Source: DASUPK01 sp963833375 (GTDB taxonomy: Bacteria; Actinomycetota; Thermoleophilia; Solirubrobacterales; 70-9). Taken from it: a stretch of DNA of 64,000 bases. Shown here piece after piece: positions 40,777 to 48,064 of this stretch (position 1 is the stretch's first letter; each line of letters starts with the position of its first letter). Made by a program: the position numbers and the translations under genes. The notes beneath the pieces were generated by a model that saw nothing but the letters and a program-made list of their open reading frames with translations, ran no database searches and was not told the DNA's origin. The stretch covers positions 942,204 to 1,006,203 of the forward strand of contig CAWHXR010000001.1 in NCBI GenBank assembly GCA_963833375.1. Direction: 5' to 3'.

Positions 40777-41160
40777 GTGCGCCACGTCATCGCGCTACTT
40801 CCCCTCGCCCTGGTGATCGTGATCGCCACCGGCTGCGGGAGCGGAGGGAGCGGATCGGAGACCAAGACGGGCACGAACGAGTTCGGTGACCCGTACATCA
40901 CCAACGCCCAGGCGCAGAGCGTCCACGAGGGCGAGGCAGACACTGCCGTCTTTCAGGCGTTGGGAGGCAAGGCCGTCAGCGGCTCCTTCGCTCCCTCTCC
41001 AAGCGCCCCGCCAGTGATACAGCAGGCGTACGCCCGCAACCCAGTCGATTGCTACGACTATCCCCTGGCTACCGACCGTCTGGGCAACGCCACATGGGAG
41101 TTCTGCTTCAAGCAGGGAACGCTGGTCAGGAAGTCCTTCCAACCCAACGGGTCGTATTAG
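40777..41160 (+). CDS. small lipoprotein
   Basis: 127 residues from GTG 40777. The signal VRHVIALLPLALVIVIATGC ends in a lipobox-like ATGC, followed by GSGGSGSETKTGTNEFGDPYITNAQAQSVHEG. Two further cysteines occur in NPVDCYDYPLATDRLGNATWEFCFKQG. Lipid anchoring outside the membrane is likely. No family or partner recognised. Confidence 0.7.
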   Translation: MRHVIALLPLALVIVIATGCGSGGSGSETKTGTNEFGDPYITNAQAQSVHEGEADTAVFQALGGKAVSGSFAPSPSAPPVIQQAYARNPVDCYDYPLATDRLGNATWEFCFKQGTLVRKSFQPNGSY

Positions 41161-41322
41161 GGAATCCGGGGCGTTAGGTCCTCGTCTGCTGCTCGCTTGG
41201 CTACGCCGCCCTCGGCTGGTCGCACCGATCAACGCGATGCGGCCCGCCGCAGCGCGGGCAGCGGAAGTGCCCTGGACCACGCTGATCATGCTGATCAGCC
41301 TTGATCTATCTGGCGCTCTGAC

Positions 41323-41712
41323 CTACTCCCGCAGCCCGGCGGCTTCGAGGGCGTGCTGTTGGTCGTTGTAGTAGCCAAGACGGGCGATCCTGCCCCCACG
41401 GAACTCGCCGAGCACGGCATCGTCTCGGATGAGTTCGATGCCGCTGCCCTTGCCCGTCACGATCATCCGGAACAGCGCAAGAACCTTGTCGTCGCCCGCA
41501 GGGAGCAGCTCAAGCCCTTCGATCCTCCAGCTATCCCATGCCGCGTCCCAGCGAGCCAACCATTCATTGAAGGAGTCGGCTCCCGTCGATTCGGGAATGT
41601 CGGTGTCATCGATCTCGACATCGGCATCGAGCTCGGCGAGCGCAGCCTTGTAGTCCCCACGGGCAGTCGCTTCCGTCCATCGCCGCATCGTCTCGACGTT
41701 CTCCTCCGACAT
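41323..41712 (-). CDS. SnoaL-like paralogue 9
   Basis: 129 residues: MSEENVETMRRWTEATARGDYKAALAELDADVEIDDTDIPESTGADSFNEWLARWDAAWDSW, GDDKVLALFRMIVTGKGSGIELIRDDAVLGEFRGGRIARLGYYNDQQHALEAAGLRE. Second gene of a tandem pair: its ATG lies 3 bases after the stop of SnoaL 10 (TAG-GCG-ATG). Head and tail conserved. Confidence 0.9.
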   Translation of the reverse strand: MSEENVETMRRWTEATARGDYKAALAELDADVEIDDTDIPESTGADSFNEWLARWDAAWDSWRIEGLELLPAGDDKVLALFRMIVTGKGSGIELIRDDAVLGEFRGGRIARLGYYNDQQHALEAAGLRE

Positions 41713-41715
41713 CGC

Positions 41716-42123
41716 CTACTCCCGCAGCCCGGCGGCTTCGAGGGCTTCGCCGGGGTCGAGGTAGGACCGCATTCGCCACAGCTTCCCTTCTCGTATCCGG
41801 TACGCCAAGCCGATCTCGTGCTCGACCGGGGCGCCGCTGTGCTTGCCCGTGCCAACAATCCGGAACACGCCAGCGACGCGATCCTCGCCGCCGTCGAAGA
41901 CCCGGAAGTCTTCAACCTGCCACTCCTCCCAAGTCTCGTCCATTGCCGCGAAGTAACTCGTCCATGTCTCCGACCCGCGATAGGTAGCCCCCCCGGCATC
42001 CACCGCCGTCAAAACGGACACGAACTCCAGATCCTCATGGGAAAGCTCCGCGAGCCCTCCCATGTCGCGGCCGTTGAACGCCTCCACAAGTCGCCACACC
42101 AGATCCACGTTCTCCTCCGACAT
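41716..42123 (-). CDS. SnoaL-like paralogue 10
   Basis: 135 residues: MSEENVDLVWRLVEAFNGRDMGGLAELSHEDLEFVSVLTAVDAGGATYRGSETWTSYFAAMDETWEEW, GEDRVAGVFRIVGTGKHSGAPVEHEIGLAYRIREGKLWRMRSYLDPGEALEAAGLRE. First gene of the pair with SnoaL 9. The head promoter lies at 42,124-42,143 and a twin hairpin at 42,153. Confidence 0.9.
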   Translation of the reverse strand: MSEENVDLVWRLVEAFNGRDMGGLAELSHEDLEFVSVLTAVDAGGATYRGSETWTSYFAAMDETWEEWQVEDFRVFDGGEDRVAGVFRIVGTGKHSGAPVEHEIGLAYRIREGKLWRMRSYLDPGEALEAAGLRE

Positions 42124-42143
42124 CGCCCACGCAGTATCTCTCG
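42124..42143 (-). promoter_or_regulatory. conserved head promoter of SnoaL 10
   Basis: GAGATACTGCGTGGGCG before ATG (minus strand). Confidence 0.5.
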
Positions 42144-42152
42144 AACGGAGTG

Positions 42153-42196
42153 CCGCTTTCCATGCAAAACGGATAGCCGCTTCTCGTCCAAAGCGG
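42153..42196 (+). repeat. twin-hairpin repeat (complete)
   Basis: CCGCTTTCCATGCAAAACGG, ATAG, CCGCTTCTCGTCCAAAGCGG. Confidence 0.8.
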
Positions 42197-42213
42197 TCCT
42201 TTTCGCCGGTCCA

Positions 42214-42642
42214 CTACGACGGGGCGTGGACGGCCTCCAGTGCCGCAGCCTTGGACTCGAACACATCGACGCGTACGACCTTCTCCTCGCGCATGGTGAA
42301 GACTTGGGCGAAGGCGAACTCGACCTCGATTCCGGTATGGCGGGCGTGCCCACCCATCCGATACGGGACGACAACTCGGTCGCCGACCTCGATGAACTCC
42401 TCGGGCCGGATCCACATATCGCTGAAGGCCTCCATCTGGTTGGCGAGGAAGTTCAAGACGCCTTCATATCCCCGATGAGGCCTCTGCTCGCTGTCTGGGA
42501 GCACACCCGCGGGCTGCAACACCACGTCTGGGTCAAAGTTCTCTTCCAGGAAGGGGCGAAGGTCGTTCACGTCACCGCTGCGGTACGCGGCGTTGATCGC
42601 CTCATAGCCACGACGAAAGGCCTCGATGTCGTGATTGGGCAT
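42214..42642 (-). CDS. SnoaL-like paralogue 11 (diverged head)
   Basis: 142 residues: MPNHDIEAFRRGYEAINAAYRSGDVNDLRPFLEENFDPDVVLQPAGVLPDSEQRPHRGYEGVLNFLANQMEAF, EVGDRVVVPYRMGGHARHTGIEVEFAFAQVFTMREEKVVRVDVFESKAAALEAVHAPS. The head is MPNHDIE instead of MSEENVE, and the promoter block is reduced (GCGATACTCCGTTGTCC). The tail is also changed. It is the most diverged intact member, with a single hairpin 1 upstream. Confidence 0.88.
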   Translation of the reverse strand: MPNHDIEAFRRGYEAINAAYRSGDVNDLRPFLEENFDPDVVLQPAGVLPDSEQRPHRGYEGVLNFLANQMEAFSDMWIRPEEFIEVGDRVVVPYRMGGHARHTGIEVEFAFAQVFTMREEKVVRVDVFESKAAALEAVHAPS

Positions 42643-42663
42643 GGACAACGGAGTATCGCGGGG

Positions 42664-42684
42664 GTGCCGCTTTCCATGCAAAGC
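42664..42684 (+). repeat. hairpin-1 repeat, single
   Basis: CCGCTTTCCATGCAAAGCAG upstream of SnoaL 11. Confidence 0.75.
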
Positions 42685-42923
42685 AGCACTCTCCGCAGCG
42701 CTCACCCGCGATGCTGCAACCGCGTGCCAGGGGCACTGCCGGAGTCCGGAAGTTGGCGCGCAAGCGCTGCTCCTCTCGAGAAAACGCAACACTGGGGCCG
42801 ACCGGGATTGCCCGCTATTGGGCTTGGTCGCCTGACATAGGCACGGAAATCGCCTCAAACAAATGACGTTGGGGCACCCCAGCGTGCATAAAGCCCGAAA
42901 TGCGGTCGAGCTACTCGAAACCC

Positions 42924-42942
42924 CCGCTTTGCATGGAAAGCG
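42924..42942 (-). repeat. hairpin-1 repeat, inverted
   Basis: CCGCTTTGCATGGAAAGCG: the loop reads GCATGG on the plus strand, the reverse of the usual orientation. It faces the copy at 42,664. Confidence 0.7.
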
Positions 42943-43107
42943 ACACTTCTCGCGTTAGGTTCCCGCGGGCGTGCTGAAGACAGGGGAGCCGGGTCTGGCG
43001 GGAGGACGGCGGCCCCGCTGCGCCGGATGGTGGAGAATCCGGACAATCGAGACTCCCGAGGTGACGCACCTCAGCTACCGGATCGCAACCACTGACAGGA
43101 GTGCCGC

Positions 43108-43746
43108 ATGAGCACGCAGGCCGGCAACAAAGTGAATCTCTCGATGTCCGTGTCCGCCGACGGCTTCGTCGCCGGACCCAACCAGGACGAGGACAATCCG
43201 CTCGGCGTCGGCGGGATCGAGCTGCACAGGTGGCACATCGATGAGGGGCCCAAGAGCGGCGGACACCCCGTCAACAAGCAGGTGATGTCGGAGATGATGG
43301 ACGGGATGGGCGCCTTCATCATGGGGCGGAACATGTACGGCCCGATCCGCGGCGAATGGGGCGACTCGGACTGGAAGGGCTGGTGGGGAGACGATCCGCC
43401 GTACCACGCTCCGACCTACGTCCTCACCCACCACGCCCACGATCCGATCGAGATGGAGGGAGGCACGACCTTCCACTTCGTCACCGAAGGGATCGAGTCC
43501 GCCTACGAGCAGGCGAAGGCGGTCGCCGGAGGCCAGAACATCTCCATCGCCGGCGGCGCCTCATGCGCCCAGCAGGCCCTCAAGGCCGGGCTGGTCGACG
43601 AGGTCGACCTCCAGGTGTCCCCGGTGATCCTCGGCGCGGGGGAGCGGCTCCTCGACGGCTTCGAGCCGGGAGAGCCGGAGCTCGAGCTAGTGCGCGTGCT
43701 CGAGGCTCCCGGCACGATCCACATCCGCTACGGGGTGGTCAAGTAG
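43108..43746 (+). CDS. dihydrofolate-reductase-family (RibD C-terminal-like) protein
   Basis: 212 residues: NKVNLSMSVSADGFVAGPNQDEDNPLG, MMDGMGAFIMGRNMYGP, APTYVLTHHAHDPIEMEGGTTFHFVTEGIESAYEQAKAVAGGQNISIAGGASCAQQALKAGLVDEVDLQVSPVILGAGERLLDG. The GGASCAQQALKAGLVDE...VILGxGxRLF pattern is typical of the DHFR-like reductase group YwjB/RibD_C. It probably reduces a small pteridine-like or unknown substrate with NADPH. An AGGAG-like CAGGAG precedes the ATG. Confidence 0.9.
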   Translation: MSTQAGNKVNLSMSVSADGFVAGPNQDEDNPLGVGGIELHRWHIDEGPKSGGHPVNKQVMSEMMDGMGAFIMGRNMYGPIRGEWGDSDWKGWWGDDPPYHAPTYVLTHHAHDPIEMEGGTTFHFVTEGIESAYEQAKAVAGGQNISIAGGASCAQQALKAGLVDEVDLQVSPVILGAGERLLDGFEPGEPELELVRVLEAPGTIHIRYGVVK

Positions 43747-43933
43747 CACGCTCGTCCCACTCAGGAAACAGCGACGGCGAGTTGAGCCACCCTCTGTACT
43801 CGCGTGTGTCCATCGGTTCGGCCCATAGCTGACGGAAGCGACCGATTCCTCGCACTGCCAGATAGGTCAGCGGCAACAGGATGACCAGCGCAAGTCCGCG
43901 CTCGGTAGCGGAGACAGCGATCAATTGAGCCAC
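43739..43933 (-). CDS. small single-pass membrane protein
   Basis: 64 residues: MAQLIAVSATERGLALVILLPLTYLAVRGIGRFRQLW then a polar tail. One membrane segment (LALVILLPLTYLAV). The 3' end overlaps the reductase by 8 bases. Homology unknown; it may be coincidental. Confidence 0.35.
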   Translation of the reverse strand: MAQLIAVSATERGLALVILLPLTYLAVRGIGRFRQLWAEPMDTREYRGWLNSPSLFPEWDERAT

Positions 43934-44000
43934 GCGTTGGCGAGGCTAACCGCGGGGCTGCCTCGATGCGCCGGTGCGCTCAGAGGCAGGTCGGCAAATC

Positions 44001-44028
44001 GCTGCTTCCATCGAACCGGCGCTTTTCG
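44001..44028 (+). repeat. degenerate twin-hairpin repeat, left part at the IS110 element
   Basis: CTGCTTCCATCGAACCGGCGCTTTTCG: a diverged hairpin 1 followed by the first half of hairpin 2, cut at CTTTTCG. Confidence 0.5.
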
Positions 44029-44264
44029 GGAGATGAAAATCACTCCCGGAAGCTGACGTCCGGTCCTGACCCTACGGTCGGCTGACCGGGACAGGGGCTT
44101 CCTGGGAGAACGCAGGCTGGGTAGGCCGGTTCTTGGACGATGGGCTCAGAGCCCGGGCTTTTCAGTGGCCGCCCCTGCGACTTGTCCGGTTGCGCTCCGA
44201 GCGCGAATGCGTCGATGTCGTTTGCCCACCGCTTCTCCCGTTCGTTCAAAGCGAGGAGGAGCAA
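44029..44264 (+). ncRNA. candidate bridge-RNA region of the IS110 element
   Basis: In IS110-family elements the non-coding end before the transposase encodes a bridge RNA that specifies target and donor. This 236-base segment has the right position and length and several hairpins (for example GGTCCTGACC and CCGGGACAGG blocks around 44,065-44,100). Only position supports the call; loops were not matched to a target. Confidence 0.35.
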
Positions 44265-45545
44265 ATGAGAGCAATCGGACTCGACGTCCACCTCGAATTC
44301 TGCGAGGTGGCGATCGCGGAGAAGGGCGAGGTCCGCTCCACGGGGCGGATCACAACGAAGCCGGAGGAGATCGAGCTCTTCGCCCAGAGCCTCGGTGCCC
44401 GAGACCGGGTGGCGCTCGAGGTGACCGGCAACGCCTGGGAGATCAAGCGAATCATCGAGCCCCACGTCGCCGAGGTCCTCGTCGTCTCGCCCAACGACAC
44501 CGGGATCCGCCAGGCGCGGGCGAAGACCGACCGCCTCGATGCCCGCACCCTGGCGAGGCTTTGCGCCTCGGGGGAGCTCGACGCGGTCTGGATGCCCAAC
44601 CGGGCGACGCAGGTGATGCGCCGCCGGCTGCAGCGGCGAAGCCAGCTCGTCTGGGGGCGCTCGAAGGCAAAGAACCAGATCCACGCGACCCTGATGCGCT
44701 GCCTCGTCGGCCGACCGCCGTTTAGTGACCTATTCGGCAAGAGGGGCCGGCGCTGGCTCTCCGAGCTCGCCCTCCCCGAGGAGGAGCGCGAGTCGGTCGA
44801 CTCGGCGCTGCGCCAGATCGAGTTCCTCGATTCCGAGATCGAGGCGGTCGAGCGCCTGATCGCGGCGGCTGCGCTCGAGTCGCCCGAGATCAAGCGGCTG
44901 ATGAGGGTGCCCGGCGTCAACGTGATCGTCGCCGCGACCTTCATGGCGGCGATCGGCGAGATCCGAAGGTTCGAGAGCCCGCGCAAGCTGACGGGCTACC
45001 TCGGGCTCGACCCGCGGGTGAAGCAGTCGGGGGCGGCTCCCGCGACCCACGGGCGGATCTCGAAGCAGGGCTCCAGCCCTGCCCGCCACGCGCTGGTCGA
45101 GGCGAGCTGGTCGGTCGTGCGCCAGCCGGGACCGATCCACGCCTTCTACCAACGCATCCGCGTCCGCCGTGGGCACCAGGTCGCGATCGTCGCCGCCGCG
45201 CGCAAGCTCGCCTGCCTGTTCTGGTGCCTGCTCATCCGCGGCGAGGACTACGCCTACGGCCAGCCGTCGCTGACCCAGAAGAAGCTCCGGCTGCTCGAGA
45301 TCCGCGCCGGCGCCAAGACGCACAAGGGCATCCCGACCGGAACCTGGGCGACGAGGCAGAGGATGCGCGAGGCAGAGCGCGAGCTGGCGGCGCAGGCCGA
45401 GGCCGCCTACCGGCGCACGGTCGCCGACTGGCAGCGAACCGAGGCGAAAAGAAAGGGCGCCGGCGCGACACCGGGGCGCGCATCTCGTGGGCCGTCAAGC
45501 GGCCAAGCAGCGCGGCAAGTCCAAGCCCCTGGGCCTGCTCTTTAG
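44265..45545 (+). CDS. IS110-family DEDD transposase
   Basis: 426 residues. The N-terminal RuvC-like DEDD domain has IGLDVHLEFCEVAI (Asp), VALEVTGNAWEIKRII (Glu) and KTDRLDARTLARL (DxxD pair). The C-terminal Tnp_20 domain has IKRLMRVPGVNVIVAATFMAAIGEIRRFESPRKLTGYLGLDPRVKQSGAAPATHGRISKQGSSPARHALVEASWS with the conserved Ser of SKQGS. A GGAGGAG precedes ATG 44265. The frame is intact, so it may be active. Confidence 0.93.
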   Translation: MRAIGLDVHLEFCEVAIAEKGEVRSTGRITTKPEEIELFAQSLGARDRVALEVTGNAWEIKRIIEPHVAEVLVVSPNDTGIRQARAKTDRLDARTLARLCASGELDAVWMPNRATQVMRRRLQRRSQLVWGRSKAKNQIHATLMRCLVGRPPFSDLFGKRGRRWLSELALPEEERESVDSALRQIEFLDSEIEAVERLIAAAALESPEIKRLMRVPGVNVIVAATFMAAIGEIRRFESPRKLTGYLGLDPRVKQSGAAPATHGRISKQGSSPARHALVEASWSVVRQPGPIHAFYQRIRVRRGHQVAIVAAARKLACLFWCLLIRGEDYAYGQPSLTQKKLRLLEIRAGAKTHKGIPTGTWATRQRMREAERELAAQAEAAYRRTVADWQRTEAKRKGAGATPGRASRGPSSGQAARQVQAPGPAL

Positions 45546-45612
45546 CTCGTCGTCAGAACCGGCGCCCGAACCGAACTCTCCCAAATTGGAGGTGCTGCGT
45601 CCAGAAAGGACT

Positions 45613-45638
45613 TGACTTTCATGCGTCGTCCAAAGCGG
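45613..45638 (+). repeat. twin-hairpin repeat, right part at the IS110 element
   Basis: GACTTTCATGCGTCGTCCAAAGCGG: the hairpin-2 right half is intact; the left part is element-derived or a fused relic. Confidence 0.5.
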
Positions 45639-45649
45639 TAGCCCCGCAG

Positions 45650-46063
45650 CTACTCCCGCAGCCCGGCGGCTTCGAGGGCCTCGGCACGAGACCAGAAGAT
45701 CTCTGTGCGGACCACCTTTCTCTCCCGCACCGTGACGACGGCGGCCAGTCGCTGCTCGGTCGCCGCGCCGCTCTGCCTGCCTCGGATGGTGGTCAGCAAC
45801 ACCGCCAGCACCCGCTGGTGATCGATCTCCGTGACCTCTTCCAGCATCATCTCCCACTCGATGGTCTCCGCCACGCTGGTCTGCCATTCGCGCCAGCCCT
45901 GCGCTCCCCGGTGACTTCCACTTCCTCCGAACCCCCTCTCGAGGGCGGAGAGGTATTCGTGGTCTGGATGGAAGAGGGCGTTCATCGCTTCGTAGTCGGG
46001 TTTTGGCCTGCGGAGCACGGCCTCAATAGCCGCCTGGGCAATCTCCACGTTCTCCCCCGACAT
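45650..46063 (-). CDS. SnoaL-like paralogue 12
   Basis: 137 residues: MSGENVEIAQAAIEAVLRRPKPDYEAMNALFHPDHEYLSALERGFGGSGSHRGAQGWREWQTSVAETIEWEMMLEEV, HQRVLAVLLTTIRGRQSGAATEQRLAAVVTVRERKVVRTEIFWSRAEALEAAGLRE. Head (MSGENVE) and tail conserved. It starts 3 bases after the stop of SnoaL 13, so it is the second gene of a tandem pair. Confidence 0.9.
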   Translation of the reverse strand: MSGENVEIAQAAIEAVLRRPKPDYEAMNALFHPDHEYLSALERGFGGSGSHRGAQGWREWQTSVAETIEWEMMLEEVTEIDHQRVLAVLLTTIRGRQSGAATEQRLAAVVTVRERKVVRTEIFWSRAEALEAAGLRE

Positions 46064-46066
46064 CGC

Positions 46067-46165
46067 CTACTCCTGAAGCCCGGCGGCTTCGAGGGCGTCG
46101 TCCCAATGATCGAAGTAGCGCATGCGGAGGGCCATTCCGTCCTGGAGCGTCCAGACCTGACCGGT
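46067..46165 (-). pseudogene. SnoaL-like paralogue 13, cut by the sequence junction
   Basis: Only the last about 31 codons are present (GQVWTLQDGMALRMRYFDHWDDALEAAGLQE). The frame ends where the GC-rich sequence stops. Its 5' part is missing from the window, not decayed. Confidence 0.8.
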
Positions 46166-46190
46166 TGTTTATGTTCATCTACTTCGTTCA
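46160..46190. other. junction between two unrelated genomes
   Basis: GC content falls abruptly from very high to moderate. The SnoaL 13 gene on the left and an amidohydrolase on the right are both cut here, and gene content, codon use and repeats change completely. No integrase, repeat or tRNA marks the seam. Confidence 0.75.
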
Positions 46191-46778
46191 GCATACGTGT
46201 TGCTGATTATTACCAGCACGGCTACCGATAAGTTTTATGAAATCAGCTCCTTCTGCATGCTGTTTTCGGATTGCCTTGATCAGGTCTCCCTGGCTGTCAC
46301 ATTCCCAGGCCATATCGACACCATATTCCGTTCCATGGCCATTTGTAACCGTTATGAGTTTCCCACAAGCGATGAGACGGGGCAAGGGTAGCCAATCTTC
46401 ATTGGCAGCCTGGCGTAATGCCCAAACCGGACTGTTTTCCGATCCTACATCTCGAACAGTGGTAAAACCAGCCATGAGATGTTTTTGAAGATTCTTTATA
46501 GCCAGGATTTGTTTTTGTTCTTCCGCGAAGCGAGGCATCGGGGAATTATTTCTAAATTCCTCGCCTGAAGGATATATATGGGTATGGGCATCAAAAAGAC
46601 CGGGCAGCACCGTACAGTTCTTATAGGAGACGGCATTATCGCCTGGTTCAGGGAAATAATCTTGTAATGCTCCAAAAGCGGAGATTTTACCATTTTCAAC
46701 CCGGATAAATCCATTTTCGATAGGGTTATTTCCTAAACCATCAATAATCCGGACATCGGTGATGATATTTTTTGCCAT
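46188..46778 (-). pseudogene. amidohydrolase (imidazolonepropionase-like), C-terminal half missing
   Basis: 196 residues: MAKNIITDVRIIDGLGNNPIENGFIRVENGKISAFG (composite-domain start), CTVLPGLFDAHTHIYPSGEEF (HxH metal ligands), GFTTVRDVGSENS, ACGKLITVTNGHGTEYG and GADFIKLIGS. A full enzyme has about 400 residues. The frame ends beside the junction, so it is truncated. It hydrolyses amide bonds, often of dipeptides or cyclic amides. Last gene of the transporter operon. Confidence 0.8.
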
Positions 46779-46826
46779 TACATTATTTTTCCTTGTTCTT
46801 CTCGACTGAAGAAAACTCAAAAGTCA

Positions 46827-48050
46827 TTATTTTCGACGGTCAACTTTGATCTGGCCTTCTTTAAATACCATAACGATGCGGTTCTGATCCTGTAATATGC
46901 GAATGTCCTGCAAGGGATTTCCATCGACGACCACCAAGTCAGCCAACTTGCCGACTGAAATTGAGCCGATTTCATTTTCTTTGCCGATGTTTTGAGCTGC
47001 GTACATCGTCCCGGCTACCAGAGCATGCATGGGCGACATTCCACAGGCAACCATCAGCTCGAATTCTCGAGCATTGCCACCATGAAACACACGTGGCATG
47101 GAGGCATCAGTGCCCAGGGCTATTTTCACACCTTTTTATATGCCTTGGAGACTGCCTGGGTGGTTTCTTCAGCCAACTCCAGGGCTCGTTGTAAAGCGCC
47201 AGGCGGATATGGGAAAAGCTGCTGGTCCACACATTCCTGCAATCCAGCTGAAACTGATAAAGTCGGGAACCATATAGGTTCCATGCTCCAGCATAAGATC
47301 CATGGCTTCATCATCGAGTGGTGCAGAATGCTCAATGGAATCAACCCCAGCGAGAATCGCATTTTTAATACCAGACACAATTGAATGACCGTGAGCGGCG
47401 ACTTTCACTCCTGCTCGATGAGCTTCATCAACCCCTGCTCTGATTTCCTGCACCTGATACGCTTCACGCCCATAGAACGGTTTGGATAAGGCGGGCCGTG
47501 TGGCCATAATTTTGATCAGGTCAGCACCTGCTCTGAGCTGTGAGCGGACGGCTTTTAAAACTTCTTGTTCTCCATCAGCCTCGATGTAACCATCCGGACC
47601 GAACTGTGTTCCGTGCCCACCCGTAATAGTTATACACTTTCCTGAGGCAAGAATTCGCGGGCCTTCTATTTCGTTTGCAGCTATGCCATCCCGCAAGGCG
47701 AAAATCAATTCATTTGGAGCCATCATATCTCTGACTGTGGTAAAGCCGGCTTCCAGGGTTTTACGAGCATAATTAGTGCTATTTAAAAGGTCCCTTTGCG
47801 ATTGGTAAGGAACTGAGTATGGAACTGCTGCTGGATCTGGGTTATACAGAATATGAACATGGCAATCAATGAAACCAGGTAAAAGCGTTTTTCCCCGCAG
47901 GTCGATTTTTTCAATCGTTTCTCCAGGATTATTCCAATCTTGTTCTTTACCGATCCATTTGATTATGGAATCGTCGATCAATACACCCTGGTTATCAATA
48001 GGATTATTTCCGCTTCCGTCAATGACCCTAACGCCGGTTAAAAAAATCAT
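46827..48050 (-). CDS. amidohydrolase, second paralogue (two frameshifts)
   Basis: Three frames make one enzyme. MIFLTGVRVIDGSGNNPIDNQG, LLPGFIDCHVHILYNPDP (HxH), GFTTVRDMMAP, GADLIKIMATRPALSKPFYGREAY and GVKVAAHGHSIVSGIKNAILAGVDSIEHS are followed, after a break at about 47,210, by ALQRALELAEETTQAVSKAYKK. After a second break at about 47,125 comes IALGTDASMPRVFHGGNAREFELMVACGMSPMHALVAGTMYAAQNIG...GKLADLVVVDGNPLQDI. Both breaks fall near short homopolymers. It resembles carboxypeptidase-like/imidazolonepropionase-like Xaa-Pro or Xaa-His dipeptidases. Confidence 0.82.
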
Positions 48051-48064
48051 AATAACCTCAATAA

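Larger units (their letters stand above)
42643..43107. other. 465-base gene-free stretch with two hairpin-1 copies
   Basis: A hairpin 1 at 42,664-42,684 and an inverted hairpin 1 at 42,924-42,942 flank about 240 bases without a gene. Nothing else is recognisable except the dihydrofolate-reductase-family promoter at the right end. Confidence 0.5.
44029..45625 (+). mobile_element. IS110-family insertion sequence (approximate ends)
   Basis: About 1.6 kb: a 236-base non-coding left end, a DEDD transposase and about 80 bases at the right end. The flanks look like the two halves of a hairpin-2 repeat (CTTTTCG left, TCGTCCAAAGCGG right). The family lacks terminal inverted repeats, so the ends come from this reconstruction only and may be off by several bases. 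Confidence 0.55.

Noticed and set aside
20424..42196. Twin hairpins as ordinary rho-independent terminators
   Set aside because: The stems are short (7 bp), no T run follows on either strand, and several copies lie upstream of promoters or between convergent genes.
17500..45700. Integron cassette array
   Set aside because: The gene-repeat-gene layout is similar, but there is no tyrosine integron integrase, the repeats lack the RYYYAAC/GTTRRRY core sites, and cassettes often carry their own promoter-like block.
17500..45700. CRISPR array made of the hairpin repeats
   Set aside because: The repeats are separated by whole genes of variable length, not by uniform short spacers, and no cas genes are present.
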